A stretch of DNA of 64,000 nt, from contig NZ_WSTA01000008.1 in NCBI RefSeq assembly GCF_009789225.1, forward strand, positions 1 through 64,000, in the 5' to 3' direction. Source of the stretch: Agromyces seonyuensis (GTDB lineage Bacteria > Actinomycetota > Actinomycetes > Actinomycetales > Microbacteriaceae). Under the pieces are notes generated by a model, which saw only the letters and a program-made list of their open reading frames with translations, had not been told where the DNA came from and did no database searches. Positions 23,590 to 31,864 of the stretch are shown here, piece by piece. The translations under genes were made by a program, and so were the position numbers. Numbering within the stretch: the stretch's first letter is position 1; the number at the start of each line of letters is the position of its first letter.

Positions 23590-25083
23590 TCACTGGAAGC
23601 GTTTCGGGACCCCGTCGAGCAGGATCGTCTTCGTCTCCAGGTAGGGCGCGAGGCCCTGGATGCCGCCCTCGCGGCCGACGCCGGACTGCTTGAAGCCGCC
23701 GAAGCCCATCCGGGTGTCGGTCTTGAAGCCGTTGTTGCCGGCCGTGCCCGAGCGGAAGCGTCGCGTCGCGTACCAGGCCCGCTCGACGTCGTCCGTGAAC
23801 ACCGCGTTGTTCAGGCCGTACTGCGTCTCGTTGGCGAGCTGGATCGCGTGCTCCTCGTTCTCGGCCGGGATGACCGAGAGCACCGGGCCGAAGATCTCCT
23901 CCTGGGCGATCGTCGAGGCGTTGTCCACATTCGCGAAGACCGTCGGCTCGATGAAGTAGCCGCGCTCGAAGTGCGACGGCACGCCGCCGCCCGCGACGAG
24001 CGTCGCGCCCTCGCGCTTGCCCGCCTCGATGTGGTTCAGGACGCTCTGCTGCTGCTTCGCCATGGCGACCGGGCCGAGGTCGGTCTCGGGGTCGAACGGG
24101 TCGCCGACCCGCTTGGCACCGAAGGCGGCACCGAGCGCCGCCGCCATCTCGTCGTGGCGGTGCTTGGACACGATGACGCGGGTGAGCGACATGCAGACCT
24201 GGCCGCTGATCGAGCACTCCTGCTGGGCGATGGCCGCGGCGGCCGTGCCGAGGTCGTAGTCGTCGAGGACGACCGCCGCCGACTTGCCGCCGAGTTCGAG
24301 GGTGAACCGGGCGAGGCGCTCGCCGGCCGCCGACGCGATCTGGCGGCCGACCGGGCTCGAGCCGGTGAAGGCGACCTTGTCGACGCGCGGGTCGCGCACG
24401 AGTTGCTCCGAGACGCCGCGGTGGCCGTTGACGACGTTGAACACGCCCTTGGGCAGGCCGATCTCGTCGGCGATCTCCGCGAGGAGGTAGAGCTCGCCGG
24501 GCGACTCCGGCGGGGCCTTCAGCACGATCGTGCAGCCCGCGAGGAGCGCCGGCGCGATCTTGTACGCGGCGAGCGAGAGCGGGGTGTTCCACGCGACGAT
24601 CGCGCCGACGACGCCGACGGGCTCGCTCACGACGACGCCGAAGGCGGAGAACTCGGGCTGGTCCCGCTTCTCCCATTCGTAGGTCTCGGCGAGGTCGGCG
24701 TAGTAGTCGAAGAGCGCGGGCACGCGCGACATCGAGGGCACGGCCATCCGGTACGTGGCGCCGACCTCGCGGCTCCAGAAGGTCGCGAGTTGCTCGGCGC
24801 GGGCGCGCATGCCGGCCGCGAACTTGCGGAGGTACTCGGCGCGCTCCTTCGGCTCGAGGAACGGCCACGGCGAGTGGTCGAACGCGCGGCGGGCCGCGGC
24901 GATGGCCGCGTCCATGTCCTGAGTCGACGTCTCGCCGATCTGGAGGAAGACCTCCTCGGTCGCGGCATCGATGACGTCGAGCTTGCGCTCGCCGGTGGCG
25001 GCGCGCCATTCGCCGTCGATGTACAGGCTGTCGGGGTGCTGCAGGCTGATCGGGGTCCCTCGGACCGTGAGCACGTCGGTCAC
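23590..25083 (-). CDS. Aldehyde dehydrogenase (NAD(P)+)
   Basis: 497 residues, the standard ALDH superfamily length. Visible parts: P-V-G-V-V-G-A-I-V-A-W-N-T-P-L (WN at the cofactor site) near residue 148, F-T-G-S-S-P-V-G near 222, general base in L-E-L-G-G-K-S near 250, and the nucleophile in S-G-Q-V-C-M-S near 285. E-E-I-F-G-P-V-L-S-V and G-F-G-G-F-K-Q-S-G-V-G-R-E follow. It oxidises an aldehyde to an acid, which the CaiB-type enzyme could then activate. The GTG at 25083 has GGAGAG. It is downstream of an SDR and an MFS gene in the same direction. Confidence 0.93.
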   Translation of the reverse strand: MTDVLTVRGTPISLQHPDSLYIDGEWRAATGERKLDVIDAATEEVFLQIGETSTQDMDAAIAAARRAFDHSPWPFLEPKERAEYLRKFAAGMRARAEQLATFWSREVGATYRMAVPSMSRVPALFDYYADLAETYEWEKRDQPEFSAFGVVVSEPVGVVGAIVAWNTPLSLAAYKIAPALLAGCTIVLKAPPESPGELYLLAEIADEIGLPKGVFNVVNGHRGVSEQLVRDPRVDKVAFTGSSPVGRQIASAAGERLARFTLELGGKSAAVVLDDYDLGTAAAAIAQQECSISGQVCMSLTRVIVSKHRHDEMAAALGAAFGAKRVGDPFDPETDLGPVAMAKQQQSVLNHIEAGKREGATLVAGGGVPSHFERGYFIEPTVFANVDNASTIAQEEIFGPVLSVIPAENEEHAIQLANETQYGLNNAVFTDDVERAWYATRRFRSGTAGNNGFKTDTRMGFGGFKQSGVGREGGIQGLAPYLETKTILLDGVPKRFQ

Positions 25084-25164
25084 GTGTCTCTCCTCACTTC
25101 ATCGTGTTGCCGGATCCGGGGCGGATGCCCCGGGCCGTATTCGGTCGGGCGCGCGGCGCCCGCT

Positions 25165-25194
25165 GCGCGGGCATCCAGCGACGGATGCCCGCGC
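25165..25194 (-). terminator. Hairpin between SDR 25202 and ALDH
   Basis: Perfect 12-bp stem (25165-25176 with 25183-25194) and a 6-nt loop, just after the SDR stop. It may terminate or attenuate before the ALDH gene. Confidence 0.6.
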
Positions 25195-25201
25195 TGGGCG
25201 G

Positions 25202-26077
25202 TCAAGCGGCCTGACGCGAGAGGACCCCGCGGAGGGTCCAGCCGAGCCGGTCGGGAGCGATCCCGGCGAGCTCGAGGGCGTTCATGCCGAAGTCGACGGA
25301 CAGGTGCGAACCGGAGACGTAGCCGGCGAGGTCGCTGCCGAGGAACGCGAGCACGCGCGCCATGTCGACGGACTCGGCGAGGCGGCCGGCGGGGCCGACC
25401 TCGGCCTCGACCTTGTCCTGGCCGCCCTTCATCTCGGCGAACTCGGCGAGCATGCCCGAGACGGTCATGGCCGGCAGCACCGCGTTCACGCGGATCTTGC
25501 GGAGGTCCGCGAGGCGCGAGACCTGCTCGGCGACCCACAGGTTGAGGGCGCGCTTGGAGAAGATGTAGCCGAGCGAGCCGGGGATGGAGCCGAACTCGGC
25601 CTCGTAGGCGGTCAGGCGGCCGACGACGTCGTCCCAGTCGCCGCCGCGCACGAACGGCTCGAGCTCCTCGCGGATCGCGGGGGTCTCCCAGCGCACGCCG
25701 CCGTTCGAGGTGACGAACGTGATCGAGCCGTGCTCGACGACGCGGTCGACGAGGTAGGTGTCGGTCACGTACTTGTTCGAGACGAAGTTGACCGTCATCG
25801 TCTCCATGAACGTGTTGTGCACGCCCGAGATGCCGGCGATCCCGAAGAACGCGTCGATGCGCTCGGGGATCTCGGCGAAGGCGGCGTCGATGGAGGCCTG
25901 CTCGCCGAGGTTCGCGATGATCGACTTCGCGATGCCGGGCACCGGCGGCTCGACTCGGTCGAGTGCGTAGACGTTCGCACCGAGGTCGACGAGGATCTCG
26001 GTGAGCGCACGGCCCATGCCGGACGCGGCACCGGTGACGACGACCGTCTTGCCGGCGTAGCCGAAGTAGTCGGACAT
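25202..26077 (-). CDS. SDR family oxidoreductase (atypical)
   Basis: 291 residues. V-T-G-A-A-S-G-M-G near residue 14 binds the cofactor, and G-I-A-G-I replaces the NNAG motif. The catalytic pair appears as T-S-N-G-G and Y-I-F-S-K (YxxxK). An insertion of about 35 residues between the serine and tyrosine strands (ETPAIREELEPFVRGGDWDDVVG) is longer than in classical SDRs and resembles 3-alpha-hydroxysteroid dehydrogenase/carbonyl reductase-like members. It sits between an MFS exporter and an aldehyde dehydrogenase, and a rare alcohol-ketone step in the pathway is likely. Confidence 0.87.
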   Translation of the reverse strand: MSDYFGYAGKTVVVTGAASGMGRALTEILVDLGANVYALDRVEPPVPGIAKSIIANLGEQASIDAAFAEIPERIDAFFGIAGISGVHNTFMETMTVNFVSNKYVTDTYLVDRVVEHGSITFVTSNGGVRWETPAIREELEPFVRGGDWDDVVGRLTAYEAEFGSIPGSLGYIFSKRALNLWVAEQVSRLADLRKIRVNAVLPAMTVSGMLAEFAEMKGGQDKVEAEVGPAGRLAESVDMARVLAFLGSDLAGYVSGSHLSVDFGMNALELAGIAPDRLGWTLRGVLSRQAA

Positions 26078-26101
26078 TCCATTGCTCCTTGCTGGTTGAT
26101 C

Positions 26102-26129
26102 GGGCGGGCCGCTTTCCGGCGGCCCGCCC
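26102..26129 (-). terminator. Hairpin terminator after the MFS gene
   Basis: 11-bp stem (26102-26112 with 26119-26129), loop TTTCCG, about 18 bp after the MFS stop. Confidence 0.65.
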
Positions 26130-26146
26130 TGGTTCGGTCCAGGCGG

Positions 26147-27616
26147 TCAGTGCACCGGGACGATGACCGCCGCTTCCTCGCCGGCCCGGACCTGGGAGGC
26201 AGCGCCCTTCGGGGTGCGGAGGAGCGCGGCGATGACGAACGCGGCGAGCGAGAGCACCGCGATAAGCGTGAAGACCGCGATGTAGCCGGCCTCCGACGAG
26301 AAGTGCGAGCCCTCGGCGATGTAGCCCGCCATGATCGACGTGCTGAGCGACGTGCCGACGCCCGAGAACGCGGTCTGGATGACGGTGTACATGCCGGTCG
26401 CCTCGCTCGTGTTCTTCGCCGGCGAGCTCTCGACGACGAGCATGGGCAGTGCCGAGAGGACGAACGCCGTCGAGACGGTGAGCACCACCTGGCTGACGAT
26501 GAACATCGGGAACGAGTGCATCACCGCGGCGCCGAGCGCCGTCAGGACGGCTGCGAGGACGCCCGCGCCGGCACCGATCATCAGCGAGATGCGCGCGCGG
26601 CCGTTGCGGGCGATGCGGCCGCTGAGCGGCGAGAGGGCGAAGCCGAACAGGCCGATCGCGAAGGACACGGCGCCGGCGGCCGCGGCGGCCAGGCCGAAGC
26701 CGACGGGAGCCTCGGTCGGGTACTGCATGATCAACTGGCCGAGGTAGCCGGCCATGCCCATCGGGATGCCGAGCAGGGCGGCCGCGAGCATCGTGAGGCC
26801 GAGATTACGCTGCGAGAACAGGCGCACGTTGACCATCGGCGTCGCGTGGCGGCGCTCCCAGAAGTACCAGCCGACGAGCACGAGGACGCCGAGGCCGATG
26901 CATCCGAGAACGACCGGCGAGACCCAGCCGAGGCCGTGGGCGGCGTTGATGCCGAAGAGCACCAGCGCGAGGCCGGGGGCGAAGAGGATGCCGCCGAGCC
27001 AGTCGATGCGGTCGCGTGGCCCCTCCGGGGTGGAGCCGTGGAGGAAGAGCGCGCCGACGACGGTGACGACGGTCATAGCGATCGCCGCGACGAAGATGTA
27101 GCGCCAACCCGCCGAGTCGATGATGACGCCGGCGATGATGTTGCCCGCGGCGCCGGCCAGCATGGCCGTGCCCGCCACGAGCGAGACCGCCACGGTGAGG
27201 GACTTCGCGGCGACCGCCTCGCGGATGATGCCGAAGCAGAGCGGCAGCAGACCGCCCGCGAGGCCCTGCACCGCGCGACCGATGATGACGCCGGAGATGT
27301 CGGCGGCGAGCAGGCTGATGACGGAACCGGCGATCGAGGCGACGAGCAGGATGACGAGCACCCGCTTACGGCCGAAGATGTCCCCGAGCCTGCCGCTGAT
27401 CGCCGCGGATGCGGCGCCGACGAGCAGGAAGCCGGTGAGCACCCAGCTCACCGCGCTCTCGGTGCTGTCGAACTCCGTGATCAACCCGGGCAGTGCCGTG
27501 TACATCATCGTCGACTCGAACGAGCTGACGATCGCCACGAGCATCAGGACGGCGATCACGAATCCGATCGGACGACGCTTCGCGGTCGTCGGATCGGACG
27601 TCTGGGTTGAGGTCAT
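26147..27616 (-). CDS. MFS transporter, DHA2-type (14-TM) drug/metabolite exporter
   Basis: 489 residues with about 14 hydrophobic segments. MFS motif A is in G-R-L-G-D-I-F-G-R-K-R near residue 70, and R-A-V-Q-G-L-A-G-G motif near 105 is typical of the DHA2 drug:H+ antiporters. The start M-T-S-T-Q-T-S-D at 27616 follows GGAGAG; a further ATG 15 nt upstream is possible. It may pump out the toxic substrate or an intermediate. It is the first gene of the MFS-SDR-ALDH line and is preceded by operator D. Confidence 0.9.
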   Translation of the reverse strand: MTSTQTSDPTTAKRRPIGFVIAVLMLVAIVSSFESTMMYTALPGLITEFDSTESAVSWVLTGFLLVGAASAAISGRLGDIFGRKRVLVILLVASIAGSVISLLAADISGVIIGRAVQGLAGGLLPLCFGIIREAVAAKSLTVAVSLVAGTAMLAGAAGNIIAGVIIDSAGWRYIFVAAIAMTVVTVVGALFLHGSTPEGPRDRIDWLGGILFAPGLALVLFGINAAHGLGWVSPVVLGCIGLGVLVLVGWYFWERRHATPMVNVRLFSQRNLGLTMLAAALLGIPMGMAGYLGQLIMQYPTEAPVGFGLAAAAAGAVSFAIGLFGFALSPLSGRIARNGRARISLMIGAGAGVLAAVLTALGAAVMHSFPMFIVSQVVLTVSTAFVLSALPMLVVESSPAKNTSEATGMYTVIQTAFSGVGTSLSTSIMAGYIAEGSHFSSEAGYIAVFTLIAVLSLAAFVIAALLRTPKGAASQVRAGEEAAVIVPVH

Positions 27617-27751
27617 TGCCACTCTCCACATTGAGGTACGGCGCCGGGCGCGCCCCGTGCGGTCCACGCACGCGTCGCCCGGTGTTTCGGGGAACATCGC
27701 GGCGGCTCCAGCGCCACCGCTTGTCGTTGCTTCGTTGCTTCGCTATGTTCT

Positions 27752-27774
27752 GTTCTAAGGAACGCTTGATCCTT
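27752..27774. promoter_or_regulatory. IclR-type operator D upstream of MFS gene
   Basis: GGAAC-GCTT-GATCC palindrome inside a block matching operator A at 17 of 23 positions. A minus-strand TTGACA stands about 40 bp upstream (27808-27813), the same layout as operators A and C. Confidence 0.5.
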
Positions 27775-27862
27775 ACAACAGGAACAGTGTGCGGCACGAC
27801 TTCTCGGATGTCAACGCGGATGAGAGGTCTTTTTTGAGCGCGCCTGCTTAGTTCAAGCGAAA

Positions 27863-27898
27863 CGAAAACGGCCCGCCGAGCAGTGCTCGGCGGGCCGT
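27863..27898 (-). terminator. Intrinsic terminator of ferredoxin 27912
   Basis: 14-15-bp stem (27868-27882 with 27884-27898) followed on the minus strand by TTTTCGTTTCG, a classic stem plus T-tract, 14 bp after the ferredoxin stop. Confidence 0.9.
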
Positions 27899-27911
27899 TC
27901 GCGTACGACCG

Positions 27912-28226
27912 TCAGGCCGGCGGCAGCGCCGCGACGAAGTCCGCATCGCGCTCGACGAGCCCGAGCTTCCGGCCGCCCTTCGAGATGTCGAGCCCCTCGA
28001 AGAACTGCTCGTTCACCTGGATGAAGTGCTCGTCCTCGCCGTCGAGCTCGTCGTCGTACCGGATCGCCTGCGTCGGGCAGACCGCCTCGCAGGCGCCGCA
28101 GTTGATGCAGAGATCCTGGTTGATGTACATCATCCGGCCACCCTCGAACAGGCAGTCCGCTGGGCACACCTGGATGCAGCTCTTGTCCTTCACATCGACG
28201 CACGCCTGCGTCACCACGAATGCCAT
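27912..28226 (-). CDS. 7Fe ferredoxin (3Fe-4S + 4Fe-4S), FdxA type
   Basis: 104 residues, closely related to the ferredoxin at 16008. Ligands: A-C-V-D-V-K-D-K-S-C-I-Q-V-C-P and C-I-N-C-G-A-C-E-A-V-C-P. K-D-K-S-C is nearer to mycobacterial FdxA than the first copy. The strong GAGGAGG fixes the start at 28226. It is a single-gene unit with its own terminator, divergent from the second P450. The 155-bp gap holds a 19-bp perfect palindrome, so ferredoxin and P450 are likely controlled together. Confidence 0.95.
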   Translation of the reverse strand: MAFVVTQACVDVKDKSCIQVCPADCLFEGGRMMYINQDLCINCGACEAVCPTQAIRYDDELDGEDEHFIQVNEQFFEGLDISKGGRKLGLVERDADFVAALPPA

Positions 28227-28313
28227 CTCGTTCGTCCTCCTCGACTTCGTCGTCCGGATCGGCCCGTCTGGACTCACCCCGCCGGGATGAGTACACTGAC
28301 GGAACTTCTAAGC

Positions 28314-28332
28314 GCTAGATTTCAAATCTAGC
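28314..28332. promoter_or_regulatory. 19-bp perfect palindrome between ferredoxin and P450 genes
   Basis: GCTAGATTT-C-AAATCTAGC, 9-bp perfect arms around one central base, 49 bp before the P450 start and 88 bp before the ferredoxin start. It differs from the GAAC-N4-GTTC sites, although a lone GGAAC half-site lies at 28301-28305. Its regulator is not obvious in the window. Confidence 0.65.
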
Positions 28333-28380
28333 ATCACGAAGCACAGATGTGACCAAAGCTGTTCACGACAGGAGAGCTCG

Positions 28381-29550
28381 ATGACGACAGCGACCTTCTC
28401 GACGCAACGCGTCGACCCGTACAACCCCCCGGCCGAGCACCTCCGCCTCCAGCGCGAGGCGCCGGTCAGCCAGGTGCCGTGGCGCAACGACACGACGATC
28501 TGGGCGATCACCAAGCACGCCGACGTACGCACCGTGCTCGGCGACGCCCGCTTCAGCTCGGACCGCTCGCTGCCCGGACACCCGACCTTCGCCGGCTACA
28601 CGTCCGCGAGCAAACTCAAGAACCTCATCGAGATGGACCCGCCGGAGCACACCGCGCAGCGCGTGCGCATCATGGGCGAGTTCACGGTCAAGAAGATCGG
28701 CCTCATGCGCCCCCGCATCGAGGAGATCGTCGAGGAGACGATCGACACGATGCTCGCGAGCGGGAACTCGGCCGACCTGGTCGAAGCGCTCTCCCTGCCG
28801 GTGCCGTCCGTGGTGATCGCGGAACTGCTCGGCGTCCCCTTCGAGGACCACGCACTCTTCCAAGAGAACAGCGCCATGTTCGTCGAGGCCGACGCGACGC
28901 CCGAGGAGCGCGTCGCGGCGATGGGCGCCCTCAAGCAGTACATCGGCGGCCTCGTCGCCGCGCGAGTCGAGCAGCCCGGCGACGACATCCTGAGCCGCCA
29001 GCTCGCCGCCGGGGCCTCCCCCGAGGAACTCACCGGCATCGGCTTCCTGCTGCTCATCGCCGGCCACGAGACCACCGCAAACATGATCTCGCTCTGCGTC
29101 GCGACGCTCCTCGACAAGCCCGAACTCCTGCAGCAGCTGCGCGACGACCCGAAGCTCATCCCCGGCGCCGTCGAGGAACTCCTGCGCTACTTCACGATCG
29201 CCGAGATCGGCGGCCTCCGCCTCGCGACGGCGGACCTCGAGGTCGGCGGCGTCGTGATCCCCGCCGGCGACTCGGTCTTCGCCCTGTGCAACACGGCGAA
29301 CCGCGACCCGGAGGTCTTCCCGAACCCGGACGTCATCGACTTCACCCGCGGCGCCCGCAACCACGTCGCGTTCGGCTTCGGCCCGCACCAGTGCCTCGGC
29401 CAGAACCTCGCGCGCCTCGAGCTCGAGGTCGTGCTCGAAGCGGTCGTCCGACGGATCCCGACGCTGCGGTTCGACGGCTCGTTCGACGACATCTCCTTCA
29501 AGGAGTGGGGTCCGAACTACGGCGTCTACACGCTCCCGGTGGCGTGGTGA
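28381..29550 (+). CDS. Cytochrome P450 (CYP105-like class I)
   Basis: 389 residues. I-helix A-G-H-E-T-T near residue 225, E-E-L-L-R (ExxR) near 266, and the heme loop F-G-F-G-P-H-Q-C-L-G-Q near 333-343. R-F-S-S-D-R-S near 55 and the full pattern are CYP105-like, a group of actinobacterial P450s with broad substrates. An AGGAGAG precedes the ATG. The next gene overlaps it and encodes a 3Fe-4S ferredoxin, its probable direct donor. The genes after these encode a cyclase-family hydrolase and an SDR. Confidence 0.95.
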   Translation: MTTATFSTQRVDPYNPPAEHLRLQREAPVSQVPWRNDTTIWAITKHADVRTVLGDARFSSDRSLPGHPTFAGYTSASKLKNLIEMDPPEHTAQRVRIMGEFTVKKIGLMRPRIEEIVEETIDTMLASGNSADLVEALSLPVPSVVIAELLGVPFEDHALFQENSAMFVEADATPEERVAAMGALKQYIGGLVAARVEQPGDDILSRQLAAGASPEELTGIGFLLLIAGHETTANMISLCVATLLDKPELLQQLRDDPKLIPGAVEELLRYFTIAEIGGLRLATADLEVGGVVIPAGDSVFALCNTANRDPEVFPNPDVIDFTRGARNHVAFGFGPHQCLGQNLARLELEVVLEAVVRRIPTLRFDGSFDDISFKEWGPNYGVYTLPVAW

Positions 29551-29756
29551 CCATGGAACTGACCGCGAACCGCTCCACGTGCATCGGCTCCGGCCAGTGC
29601 GTGTTCACCGACCCCGACGCGTTCGACCAGGACGACGACGGCATCGTGCTCGTGCTGCGGCCGCAACCGTCGGCCGGCGACGAACTCGCCCGCGCGACCG
29701 AGGCCGTGCAGATCTGCCCGAGCCGCTCGCTCGTGCTCTCCGAGCAGTCGGCGTGA
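29547..29756 (+). CDS. Small 3Fe-4S ferredoxin of P450 28381
   Basis: 69 residues from the GTG at 29547, or 67 from the ATG at 29553. The GTG gives a GTGA overlap with the P450 stop. Ligands: C-I-G-S-G-Q-C (C-x5-C) near residue 12 and I-C-P near 57. Same type as the ferredoxin at 21848, and also placed directly after a P450 gene. Confidence 0.92.
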   Translation: MTMELTANRSTCIGSGQCVFTDPDAFDQDDDGIVLVLRPQPSAGDELARATEAVQICPSRSLVLSEQSA

Positions 29757-29784
29757 GCCCGACGAACAGAGATTGGAACAACGG

Positions 29785-30789
29785 ATGACTTTGGAGCAGA
29801 CCGCCGCCCCCGAGGCGCTGCCCGACCCCTACGAGCCCTGGCTCCGCCGCATCGCCGACGACCACGAGGCCGCACGCCACGAGGACGGCGTCCAGTGCCG
29901 CGGCTCCGTCGCGCTCATCGACGAGGCCGCGCGCCTGCGCGGCATCGCATCCGTGCGCCTCGGCCGCGCGATCTCGCTCGAGAAGGAGGTCGAGACCCGT
30001 CCCGACCGCCTCGCCGACGGCCGATCGATCGCCGAGGCCGAAGCCGCCCAGTGGCGCGCCCTCGGCAACGCCGAGCTCCCGAACGGGCACGGCAGCGTCG
30101 ACCTGCAGGTCGCGATCGGCGCGCACGGGCGGCATGCCCACGGCGGCGACACGATCTCGTACGACGCGCACGGCGTGCACAACACCCACCTCGACGGGCT
30201 CGCCCACATCGGAGCCGACGGCACCTGGCACGGGCCGATCCCGATCGAGGCCTCGCAGACCGACGAGGACACGATGGTGCACTGGGCGCAGCACGGCATC
30301 GCGACGCGCGCCGTGGTGCTCGACATCGCGGCCGCCCGCGGCGTCGAGTGGGTCGCCGCAGGAGAGGCCGTGACGGCCGACGAGCTCGAGCGCGCCCTCG
30401 CCGCGACCGGGGTCGACTTCCAGCCGGGCGACGCCCTCGTCGTCTACCAGGGCCGCGACCGCTACGAGGCCGCCGGCAACGTCTACCCCAGCGGCGCCGC
30501 GGCGGTCACCCGCCCCGGCATCGGCGCCGACGGCGCCGCCTGGATCGCGTCGAAGGAGCCCGGGCTGCTGCTCTGGGACTTCCACGACGCGCGGGACAAC
30601 GCACGCGGCTCCCTCGAGGTGCACAACCTGATCTCCGCGATCGGGCTCTGCATCGTCGACAACTGCCTGCTCGGACCCGCGGTCGCGACGCTCCGGGAGG
30701 CGGGCGCCTCCACCGGGCTCGTCGTGGCGGCCCCGACCGCGATCCACCGCTCGACGGGCGTGCTGATCAATCCGCTGCTGCTCTACTGA
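29785..30789 (+). CDS. Cyclase-family metal-dependent hydrolase
   Basis: 334 residues. The metal-binding core of the cyclase family (kynurenine formamidase relatives) appears as G-V-H-N-T-H-L-D-G-L-A-H (variant of HxGTHxDxPxH) near residue 130. G-D-A-L-V-V-Y-Q-G-R follows, and E-V-H-N-L-I near 275. Members hydrolyse cyclic amides, lactones or formyl groups. A hydrolase acting on a lactone made by the Baeyer-Villiger enzyme is a fair guess. The ATG at 29785 is preferred over an in-frame TTG 12 nt upstream. It lies 28 bp after the ferredoxin gene in the P450 operon. Confidence 0.85.
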   Translation: MTLEQTAAPEALPDPYEPWLRRIADDHEAARHEDGVQCRGSVALIDEAARLRGIASVRLGRAISLEKEVETRPDRLADGRSIAEAEAAQWRALGNAELPNGHGSVDLQVAIGAHGRHAHGGDTISYDAHGVHNTHLDGLAHIGADGTWHGPIPIEASQTDEDTMVHWAQHGIATRAVVLDIAAARGVEWVAAGEAVTADELERALAATGVDFQPGDALVVYQGRDRYEAAGNVYPSGAAAVTRPGIGADGAAWIASKEPGLLLWDFHDARDNARGSLEVHNLISAIGLCIVDNCLLGPAVATLREAGASTGLVVAAPTAIHRSTGVLINPLLLY

Positions 30790-30804
30790 GCCGCTGCACG
30801 GACC

Positions 30805-30851
30805 GCGAGCGGGGCCGGCGTCCCTGGAGAGGGGAAGCCGGCCCCGCTCGC
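30805..30851 (+). terminator. Long-loop hairpin after the cyclase-family gene
   Basis: Perfect 15-bp stem (30805-30819 with 30837-30851), 17-nt loop, 15 bp after the stop. It may attenuate transcription into the SDR at 30911. Confidence 0.6.
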
Positions 30852-30910
30852 GTCGCGCGCCCGAGGAACGTACCACCCGAACATCCGACACCCCAGAAAC
30901 GGAGCAGCAC

Positions 30911-31678
30911 ATGACCACGTCCTTCGAGGGCAAGGCCGGCCTGGTGACCGGCGCCGGAAGCGGCATCGGCCGCGCGACCGCACTCCTCCTCGCCGCCCGC
31001 GGCGCGAAGGTCGTCATCGCCGACATCGCAGACGAACCCGGGCTCGAGACCGTCCGACTCATCGAGACGGCCGGCGGCACCGCGGCGTTTCAGCACACCG
31101 ACATCACCGACGAGGCATCCGTCGCCGCGCTCGTCGACTCGGTCGCCCGGCGCTACGGCTCGCTCGACTTCGCGCACAACAACGCTGCCGGCGGCATCGC
31201 GCAGCACGAGCTCGCCGACTACGACAGCGACCTCAACGCCTGGGCGCTCAAGCTCTACCTCGAGGGGCCCTATTTCTGCCTCAAGCACGAGTTGCGCTAC
31301 ATGAAGGAGCACGGCGGCGGCTCGATCGTGAACACGGCGTCCCTCGCGGGCCTCTTCCCCTCGCCGCTCACCGGTCCGTACACCGCCGCGAAGCACGGCA
31401 TCGTCGGCTACACGAAGAGCGCTGCGCTCGAGTACGGCCGGTACGGCATCCGCGTCAATGCGGTCTGCCCCGGCGTCGTCCGGACCGGCCTCACGAAGGA
31501 CCTGCCCGAGGCCTACATCGGCCCGGTGACCGCCGGTCAGGTGCTCAAGCGCCTCGCCGAGCCGGAGGAGATCGCCGAACCGGTCGTCTTCCTCCTCTCC
31601 GACGCGGCCTCGTTCATGACGGGCGCGATCGTACCCGTCGACGGCGGCGCCTCGACTTCGACGACCTCCGTCGAATGA
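30911..31678 (+). CDS. SDR family oxidoreductase
   Basis: 255 residues. Classical SDR: V-T-G-A-G-S-G-I-G, N-N-A-A-G, Ser in NTASLAG, Y-T-A-A-K, IRVNAVCPGVVRT, and C-terminal V-D-G-G-A. GGAGCAGCAC precedes the ATG. It lies downstream of the P450-ferredoxin-cyclase genes and probably oxidises the alcohol the P450 makes. A hairpin separates it from the cyclase gene, so it may also have its own expression level. Confidence 0.9.
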   Translation: MTTSFEGKAGLVTGAGSGIGRATALLLAARGAKVVIADIADEPGLETVRLIETAGGTAAFQHTDITDEASVAALVDSVARRYGSLDFAHNNAAGGIAQHELADYDSDLNAWALKLYLEGPYFCLKHELRYMKEHGGGSIVNTASLAGLFPSPLTGPYTAAKHGIVGYTKSAALEYGRYGIRVNAVCPGVVRTGLTKDLPEAYIGPVTAGQVLKRLAEPEEIAEPVVFLLSDAASFMTGAIVPVDGGASTSTTSVE

Positions 31679-31797
31679 GCACGAGATCCGGGCAGGGCGA
31701 TGCGACGACTGCCGGTGCCGCCGTCGGCACGCGCTCGTCGGTGCGGTTCGCCGCGCTCGGTGACGCCGGCGTGCCTGCGATGCCCGTGGCCCGGTAA
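31675..31797 (+). CDS. Possible 40-aa protein overlapping SDR stop
   Basis: The ATG overlaps the SDR stop (ATGA) and opens a 40-codon frame: M-S-T-R-S-G-Q-G-D-A and a moderately polar remainder, no recognised domain. Coupling by overlap is common in this window, which is the only support. It may equally be spacer. Confidence 0.25.
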   Translation: MSTRSGQGDATTAGAAVGTRSSVRFAALGDAGVPAMPVAR

Positions 31798-31816
31798 CCG
31801 CCGCCACGACGACGAG

Positions 31817-31846
31817 GGTGCCGGCCGCGGGAACGCGGCCGGCACC
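31817..31846. terminator. Bidirectional hairpin terminator
   Basis: Perfect 13-bp stem (31817-31829 with 31834-31846) closed by GGAA, followed by TTCT on the plus strand. It lies between convergent SDR and ABC-ATPase genes. Confidence 0.8.
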
Positions 31847-31864
31847 TTCTCGGTCGGTCGGCTC

